From NAT127 sp034717695 (lineage in GTDB: Bacteria > Pseudomonadota > Gammaproteobacteria > Pseudomonadales > Porticoccaceae), in the NCBI GenBank assembly GCA_034717695.1, contig JAYELS010000066.1, positions 44,163 through 108,162 of the forward strand: 64,000 nucleotides of DNA, read 5' to 3'. Shown here piece after piece: positions 59,481 to 64,000 of the stretch (its first letter is position 1; the number at the start of each line of letters is the position of its first letter). The notes beneath the pieces are model-generated. The model searched no databases. It was not told the origin of the DNA and saw nothing but the letters and a program-made list of their open reading frames with translations. The position numbers were made by a program, and so were the translations under genes.

Positions 59481-61160
59481 TCATCCCGGTGCCTTGCACT
59501 GCCAGTTCTCCGCCTCATGCACCGCGCCCTCGACATCGGCCTTGGCCTGGTCGAAGGTGGGCACCTGGGGGTAGGGGCAGAGGGTGAAGTCGTGGGGCAC
59601 GCCCTGGGGCGGGGGAATCAGCACCCCGGAGACCTGGCCGGTCTTGGGGTCGGCGAACATCAGCTCGGCCCGCTCGGCGCCCCGGTGGGCGACGATCTTG
59701 CCGGGGGCCTTGCCGTTTTCCACCCAGTCGATCATGGCGCGGATCATCTGGTCGGGGGCGTCCTGGGGTCCGGTGCCGCCGCCGCAGTGGGCCATGCCGG
59801 GGATGCGGTAGTACTTGGCGAAGTCATCGACCTGGGTGACGCCGCCCACCTTCTCGGCGACCAGGTCGTAGTACTCCTTCATTTTGGTGTCGAGGCAGCA
59901 GGGATCGCTGACACCGTTCCAGAGGATCACCTTGCCGCCGCTGGCCTTGTAGCGGTTGAGATCGCCGCTGAAGGGCAGGCCGAACTGGACTTTCTTCTGG
60001 CCGGCGACCCAGGCGTCGAGATGGGTCTGATTGGTGAGGTCTATCTCCTTCAGCACGTCGATGCCCGGGCGCATGTAGACATTGGCCATGGTGCTGGCGA
60101 TGACGTAGCCCCCGGAGCTCTTGCGCAGGTTCTCCATGGAGGCCTCCGGCGACCAGGGGGGCGGCACCGGGCCCAGGAACCCGGACCAGGCGGTCATGTT
60201 GGAGATGGGCCAGCCGGGGCGGAGGGGCTTGCCATCGGGGCCGATGGGGCCTTCGAGCACCGCCTTGACGCTTTTCAGCTCGGGGGCGGTGAGGCACTCG
60301 GGGCCGTCGCCGGCCTCGCAGCGGAGCTGGTCGAAGTCGTAGCTGCAGGCCCGCTCGTCCCAGATCAGCCCGTCCCGGGCGCCATCGAGGGCGTCGCAGT
60401 GGGCGGTGACCTTCGCCTCCAGCATGGCCAGCTTGGCGGGGGACAGCCAGGCCCCGGGCTCGCGGGTCATCTGCTGGGCGTTGTAGATGAACGACAGGAT
60501 GGTGGTCCAGTCCCCGGGGGCGCCGAGCACCACCCCATCGAAGTCCTCCGGGTGGCGCTCGATGGCCTCGGTGCTCATGCGGCCGCCGCCGGAGCAACCG
60601 GACATGTAGCGGTACATGCTGTCGACGCCGTAGTAGTCCTTGGTGATCTTCTGGGCCGCCACGTTGGTGACGTGGGCGCCCCGGTCCCGGTGGTCGAGGG
60701 CCTTGGCCTCGCTCTCGCCGACGAAGTCCCAGTCGAGCATATGGCCCTGGCGCCCGGTGTCGGTGCCCGCCACGGCGAAGCCGCCCAGCAGGGGGTTGCC
60801 CGCCGGCACCTGGGAGTCCGAGGGCACGTAGCCCGCCGAGCCGCCCATGCCGATGAAGAAGTAGCGCCCTGTCCAGCCCTCGTCCGGCAGCTGCAGGCGG
60901 AAGTTCACCGCGTTGGGCCCCGGGTTGGTGGTGGTGATGGTGCCCTCGATCCGGCAGTGGGGCACCGGCTCGGCGGTGGGGGCGGCGAGGGTGATGCGGG
61001 TGTCCGCCGGGGCGAAGCCCTGGATGGTATCGACGCTGCATTTGTCGCTGCCGAGGGCCGGGCCCGCCAGGCCGAGGGCGCCGACCAGTGCGGCGACGAG
61101 GGTGCGCGGGACCGGGGGCCCGGGGAGTCGGGATGGGTTGCCGGGATGGGTGACTGTCAT
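59481..61160 (-). CDS. Tannase/feruloyl esterase family hydrolase, copy D
   Basis: A 559-residue paralogue with a longer N-region before the signal core (LVAALVGALGLAGPALG, cleavage near 38). The CS-D-HC set is C189-S190, D419 and H458-C459. It differs from the other copies by GTITTTNPG in place of GHIITTNPG and by GAPGDWTT where the others have GAPGGRS close to the nucleophile region. It is the first signal-bearing copy transcribed, 51 bases after the large tannase-like gene. Confidence 0.92.
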   Translation of the reverse strand: MTVTHPGNPSRLPGPPVPRTLVAALVGALGLAGPALGSDKCSVDTIQGFAPADTRITLAAPTAEPVPHCRIEGTITTTNPGPNAVNFRLQLPDEGWTGRYFFIGMGGSAGYVPSDSQVPAGNPLLGGFAVAGTDTGRQGHMLDWDFVGESEAKALDHRDRGAHVTNVAAQKITKDYYGVDSMYRYMSGCSGGGRMSTEAIERHPEDFDGVVLGAPGDWTTILSFIYNAQQMTREPGAWLSPAKLAMLEAKVTAHCDALDGARDGLIWDERACSYDFDQLRCEAGDGPECLTAPELKSVKAVLEGPIGPDGKPLRPGWPISNMTAWSGFLGPVPPPWSPEASMENLRKSSGGYVIASTMANVYMRPGIDVLKEIDLTNQTHLDAWVAGQKKVQFGLPFSGDLNRYKASGGKVILWNGVSDPCCLDTKMKEYYDLVAEKVGGVTQVDDFAKYYRIPGMAHCGGGTGPQDAPDQMIRAMIDWVENGKAPGKIVAHRGAERAELMFADPKTGQVSGVLIPPPQGVPHDFTLCPYPQVPTFDQAKADVEGAVHEAENWQCKAPG

Positions 61161-61211
61161 GGTGAAACCCCTGTGTGGTTGTTATGGGTGTCTTGTCGCG
61201 GGTACTTCCCG

Positions 61212-63308
61212 TCAGCTCACCACCACCCGGGCGGAGGCGACGTTCTCCACCAGGCGATTGCTGGCATCCAGGTCCCCGTCCCGGTGGGAGGTGACCCGTG
61301 CCGTGGCGAAATACAGCCCCGGCTTGTGGTAGCGCTGGCGGGTGGTGAGTTGCACCCGGGCTGGCTTGTCGCCGGGCCGGTGCTTCTCCGGGTAGGTGCC
61401 GAGGCCGTCGAAATCCCATTCCACCCGGATGATGCTCCCCGCCCCGGGTGGCACCTCGGCGTCCACCGCGAGGGTCACTTCGTCCCCGGCCTTGATGTCG
61501 ACGCGGACGGCGCCGTTGGCGGTCACCTTCACCACCGGCTGGATACCGCCCCGCTCGGCGGCGTCGTCCGGCAACGTCACCTTGCCGTCGGCGAAGGTGA
61601 AGCGGGTGGGGGAGGGCGCGATGCCCTTTTCCACCCAGTCCACCAGGTCGTAGAGGCACTGCTCGATGGTTTGATGGTAGTTCACCAGCCAGGTATTGGC
61701 ATTGCGGCCAGGCTGCTGGGGGGCCATGGCGGGGGGAATGTGCTCGGCGTTCTCGGTCCAGCGCAGGCAGAAGTTCCGGGCCGCGGCCTCGGGGCCCTGG
61801 GCCTGTTCCACCGCCTGCTTGTAGAACAGCCCCTGGGGCGGCCACAGGGAGGCGTCGTGGGTGTGGTGTACCCACATCAGCTTGCCCTCGTACTGGCCGG
61901 AGTAGGGCACCCCCATCAGCGGCGACTGCAGGGGGACGCCGTGCTGGGGGTGGATGGGCTGGCCGTCCACCCGCAGGAAGTCGTAGAGGCTGTCGTCGGA
62001 AATGTGGTGGCGGTAGTAGTAGCAGAAGGCGAGGAAGGCGCGGTTGTCGATCCGCACCCTGTCCCCCACCTTCACGCCGGTGAAGCGCTTGAGGTTGGCC
62101 TCGCCGTGGCCCTCGCAGAAGAAGAAGTCGCCGCCGTGGTTGAGGGTATAGAGTTGGCGGCCCGCCGCGTCGCCGTCGAGCACCCTGACGCCGCTGCCGA
62201 GGCGATAGCCCTCGGGGATGCCCTTGACCTCGATGCCGATGGGCAGGTCGAGATGGCCCATAAGGGAGGCCAGGAGGATCACGAACGGCTTGGCGCTGGC
62301 GAACTCAGGGCCGGCGAAATCCGGGCTGTCGCGGAATTCCCTGGCGGTGACGATGCGGCTCACGGTGCCGGTGGCGTTGATGAGGTGGCGGCTGACGTGC
62401 TCCGGGTGGTCGTGGCCCACGTAGCCGGGCCGGGTCCAGAAGGCCTCGAAGTAGTCGGCGTCCTCCTCCTGGAGCATGTCGGCGATGGAGGTCCACAGCC
62501 ACATCTGGCCCATGGGCTGGCTGATCATGAACTCGTCCCCCCGGGGGAAGCCGAGGCGGTAGAGGGCTGCCAGTTCCTCCCGCTGATGGTCGTCGAGCCC
62601 CTCGTAGGGGTTGCCGCCGCCGGGCTGCATGGCGTCGATCACACCCGCCAGCCTGTCCCCCAGAAGGCGCTGGACGTTGAACATGGCGCCAAAGCCGATG
62701 GGTTGGTCGCTGCGCACCCGCGCCTTGGTGCCGTGCCGGTCGATATTGCCGCCGCCCATGTAGGGCAGGGCACCGTGGTACACCCCGGGCCCGTACTCCA
62801 GGCACAGGGGCGAGCGCCGGCCGCCGCCGCTGCCACCCCACACGTAGCCGTGGTGGGGCTCCGCGCCGTAGATCTGCGCCGCCAGGTGCTTCGAGAAGCG
62901 CGCGCTCTCGATGCTGGCCCGGTGGCCGTAGAGGGTGGGATCGTCGCCGGCCCGGGGGTCCACATCGTCGCCGATATGGCCGGAGTTGGATTCCACCATG
63001 TAGCCGCCGAGGCCCGTCACCATCTGCATCACGCCGCTGATCTGGCCGGCATAGCCGCCGAAGAAATCCTCGTGGCCGGCATGGCCCCCCTCGATGGGGT
63101 GGAACAGGCGCCCCTGCCACTGCTCGGCGGGAGGAAAGTAGAAGGTGAAGCGGGTATCGGTGTTGGCGAAGCCGCCGTGGACATGGCGGTGGGGAATGGG
63201 GCTGTCGCGCCATTCGTCGCGGTCGATCCAGGGGGCGCCGAAGTAGGGGTCGTGCACCTGGTAGCCCCCGGTGTCGAGGGCGGGCAGCGGGGTCTGGGTG
63301 TCGGTCAT
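61212..63308 (-). CDS. Large tannase-like alpha/beta-hydrolase with C-terminal Ig/PKD-like domain, no signal peptide
   Basis: A 698-residue protein, first gene of the esterase operon. Residues 40-560 form an alpha/beta-hydrolase related to the tannase group: the nucleophile elbow is GGSGGG (S160) in YVWGGSGGGRRS, and a D/H pair is available in VHHTHDAS (about 480-487). The Cys before the Ser and the HC dipeptide of the other copies are absent. Residues 590-698 look like an Ig/PKD beta-sandwich (VEWDFDGLGTYPE, YHKPGLYFATARV). The N-terminus MTDTQTPLPALDTGGYQVHD has no signal sequence, so it is predicted to be cytoplasmic. Function is inferred from context: processing of an imported ester. Confidence 0.8.
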   Translation of the reverse strand: MTDTQTPLPALDTGGYQVHDPYFGAPWIDRDEWRDSPIPHRHVHGGFANTDTRFTFYFPPAEQWQGRLFHPIEGGHAGHEDFFGGYAGQISGVMQMVTGLGGYMVESNSGHIGDDVDPRAGDDPTLYGHRASIESARFSKHLAAQIYGAEPHHGYVWGGSGGGRRSPLCLEYGPGVYHGALPYMGGGNIDRHGTKARVRSDQPIGFGAMFNVQRLLGDRLAGVIDAMQPGGGNPYEGLDDHQREELAALYRLGFPRGDEFMISQPMGQMWLWTSIADMLQEEDADYFEAFWTRPGYVGHDHPEHVSRHLINATGTVSRIVTAREFRDSPDFAGPEFASAKPFVILLASLMGHLDLPIGIEVKGIPEGYRLGSGVRVLDGDAAGRQLYTLNHGGDFFFCEGHGEANLKRFTGVKVGDRVRIDNRAFLAFCYYYRHHISDDSLYDFLRVDGQPIHPQHGVPLQSPLMGVPYSGQYEGKLMWVHHTHDASLWPPQGLFYKQAVEQAQGPEAAARNFCLRWTENAEHIPPAMAPQQPGRNANTWLVNYHQTIEQCLYDLVDWVEKGIAPSPTRFTFADGKVTLPDDAAERGGIQPVVKVTANGAVRVDIKAGDEVTLAVDAEVPPGAGSIIRVEWDFDGLGTYPEKHRPGDKPARVQLTTRQRYHKPGLYFATARVTSHRDGDLDASNRLVENVASARVVVS

Positions 63309-63394
63309 GGGTCAACTTCCTGATTTTATTATGGTGTGGTGAATACCCTGGGTAGCCGCGATGTCCGGGGTTTGCCCCCGCTTCAGCGGCTCTG

Positions 63395-63435
63395 GGCTAA
63401 CACTACAGTCAACGTCTTAAATTTACAACGTTGTA
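63395..63435 (-). promoter_or_regulatory. Putative promoter and palindromic operator of the esterase operon
   Basis: The perfect 12-base palindrome TACAACGTTGTA (63424-63435) lies about 115 bases upstream of the first gene in an AT-rich island. On the minus strand its right half supplies a -35-like TTGTAA followed after 17 bases by TAGTGT. A related half-site GACGTTGAC lies in the spacer. The arrangement is typical of a repressor (TetR/MarR/LacI type) operator. No regulator gene is in this window. The 234-base region 63309-63542 holds only this site, an 8-base inverted repeat at 63448-63479 and the terminator at 63486-63508. Confidence 0.5.
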
Positions 63436-63485
63436 TATTTATAGCCGGCGACCGGCGTTAGGCAAGGAGAACCGGTCGCGGCGCC

Positions 63486-63508
63486 AAAAAAGGGCCCCGG
63501 GAGGGGCC
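63486..63508 (-). terminator. Rho-independent terminator after the small membrane protein gene
   Basis: On the minus strand GGCCCC, four loop bases and GGGGCC (63503-63508 with 63493-63498) are followed by CTTTTTT. This is a textbook terminator ending the transcript of the two small genes at 63543-63939 before the esterase promoter. Confidence 0.85.
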
Positions 63509-63542
63509 AAGAACGGAGGGGGTATGCGCCGGCCGCGGGCGG

Positions 63543-63707
63543 TCAGGTCGGGGGTCTGGGTCCCAGGAACAGCAGCGCGACGCCGAGCAGGAAGCCGCCC
63601 AGGGACAGGGCGACGGCCAGGCCGAAGGGAATCGCCATGACGCCGCTGAAACCGAGCCAGGCCACCAGGATGGCGGCGCTGAGCAGGACTGCGGACCAGT
63701 TGGCCAT
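63543..63707 (-). CDS. Small two-helix membrane protein
   Basis: A 54-residue open frame reading MANWSAVLLSAAILVAWLGF onward, with two hydrophobic segments (about 5-22 and 26-48) separated by a short turn, and a polar PRPPT end. It is shorter than typical ORF cut-offs. A good terminator follows, and it lies 25 bases downstream of the small lipoprotein gene, with which it is probably co-transcribed. No family recognised. Confidence 0.6.
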   Translation of the reverse strand: MANWSAVLLSAAILVAWLGFSGVMAIPFGLAVALSLGGFLLGVALLFLGPRPPT

Positions 63708-63732
63708 GGGTTGGGTGCTCCGGGAACAGGGC

Positions 63733-63939
63733 TCAGCAGTCCTGGCCGTCCTTGTCGACGCAGTTCTGAATCTGCTCGCCGGCCTCCTCGATCTGTTCCA
63801 CGGCGCCCCGCGCGGCGTCGTCGATGGCCTCGCCGGTCTTCTCGGCGGGACCCTGCTTGTCGCAGCCGGCGAGCAGGGCGAGGGCGAACAGGGCGGCGAT
63901 ACCGGCGCGGCGGGTGAAAGGGGTGGTGGAAAGGGTCAT
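63733..63939 (-). CDS. Small lipoprotein
   Basis: A 68-residue lipoprotein with n-region MTLSTTPFTRRAGIAAL and lipobox LLAGC (Cys26). The 43-residue mature part is Glu/Gln/Asp-rich and helical (EKTGEAIDDAARGAVEQIEE), with two further cysteines near the end (QNCVDKDGQDC) that could form a disulfide. AAGGAG lies upstream of the ATG. It resembles small envelope lipoproteins generally; no specific function can be given. Confidence 0.8.
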   Translation of the reverse strand: MTLSTTPFTRRAGIAALFALALLAGCDKQGPAEKTGEAIDDAARGAVEQIEEAGEQIQNCVDKDGQDC

Positions 63940-64000
63940 GTCAGGCTCCTTGTGGGTTGGGCCGCGCCCGCCGGCGGGTGCCGGGGGGCGGGGGGTTTTA

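Noticed and set aside
59127..63323. 1398-codon open frame on the plus strand opposite the esterase operon
   Set aside because: It is the antisense shadow of conserved genes in a very GC-rich region. Its translation is Gly/Val/His/Arg-rich with no recognisable domain, and it spans several gene boundaries.

Overview
This window comes from a high-GC chromosome, very probably of an aerobic gammaproteobacterium. Evidence includes ribonuclease T next to a class II dihydroorotase, a dCTP deaminase, a Fur-type iron operon with ExbB/ExbD/TonB, a short 4.5S RNA, and genes typical of hydrocarbon- or lipid-using marine and soil gammaproteobacteria (two cytochromes P450, a wax ester/triacylglycerol synthase, an HsaA-like flavin hydroxylase, a luciferase-like oxidoreductase). 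Family or genus cannot be fixed from the sequence alone. I saw no phage, insertion sequence, CRISPR array, rRNA or tRNA. The region reads as core chromosome with accessory catabolic islands.

Layout. 1-5.6 kb: a truncated EamA transporter, DUF2905 and DUF924 proteins, a small SAM methyltransferase enclosed by inverted intergenic repeats, rnt-pyrC and a dienelactone hydrolase-like protein. 5.7-12.3 kb: an RND efflux adaptor and pump followed closely by an unusual P450, then a convergent luciferase-like oxidoreductase. 12.4-20.3 kb: two tandem hybrid histidine kinases with near-identical output modules and different sensory halves, then a convergent REC-EAL phosphodiesterase. 20.4-31.1 kb: MaoC and SDR enzymes, a CigR-like protein, a DUF1993 protein, a wax ester synthase overlapping a lipase-like gene, CorA, DUF1653, a YihY/BrkB membrane protein, a DUF2959 lipoprotein and two methyltransferases (RlmA and a METTL25-like enzyme). 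31.1-36.8 kb: a complete peptide ABC importer (oppA-oppB-oppC-oppDF). A 32-bp perfect inverted repeat encloses the oppDF start. 36.8-39.8 kb: a glutathione transferase and the peroxide-defence pair ahpC-ahpF.

39.9-46.5 kb is a self-contained iron-siderophore uptake operon under a clear Fur box: exbB-exbD-exbD-tonB-TonB-dependent receptor-alpha-hydroxy-acid oxidase-PiuC-like dioxygenase. One of its two ExbD proteins lacks the membrane aspartate, and tonB carries a C10 tract. 46.7-54.3 kb: an HsaA-like hydroxylase, the 4.5S RNA gene with a strong promoter, a second P450, an orphan molybdopterin enzyme with no recognisable Mo-ligand residue, dcd and pgi.

54.3-63.5 kb holds the most striking locus. 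Four consecutive secreted tannase/feruloyl-esterase-family hydrolases (each with an intact CS-D-HC motif) follow a fifth, larger tannase-like hydrolase that lacks both a signal peptide and the cysteine pair but carries a C-terminal Ig/PKD-like domain. All five genes lie on one strand with short gaps. The putative promoter overlaps a perfect 12-bp palindrome, and a terminator hairpin follows the last gene. It looks like a dedicated ester-cleavage operon built by local duplication. The window ends with a two-helix membrane peptide and a small lipoprotein.
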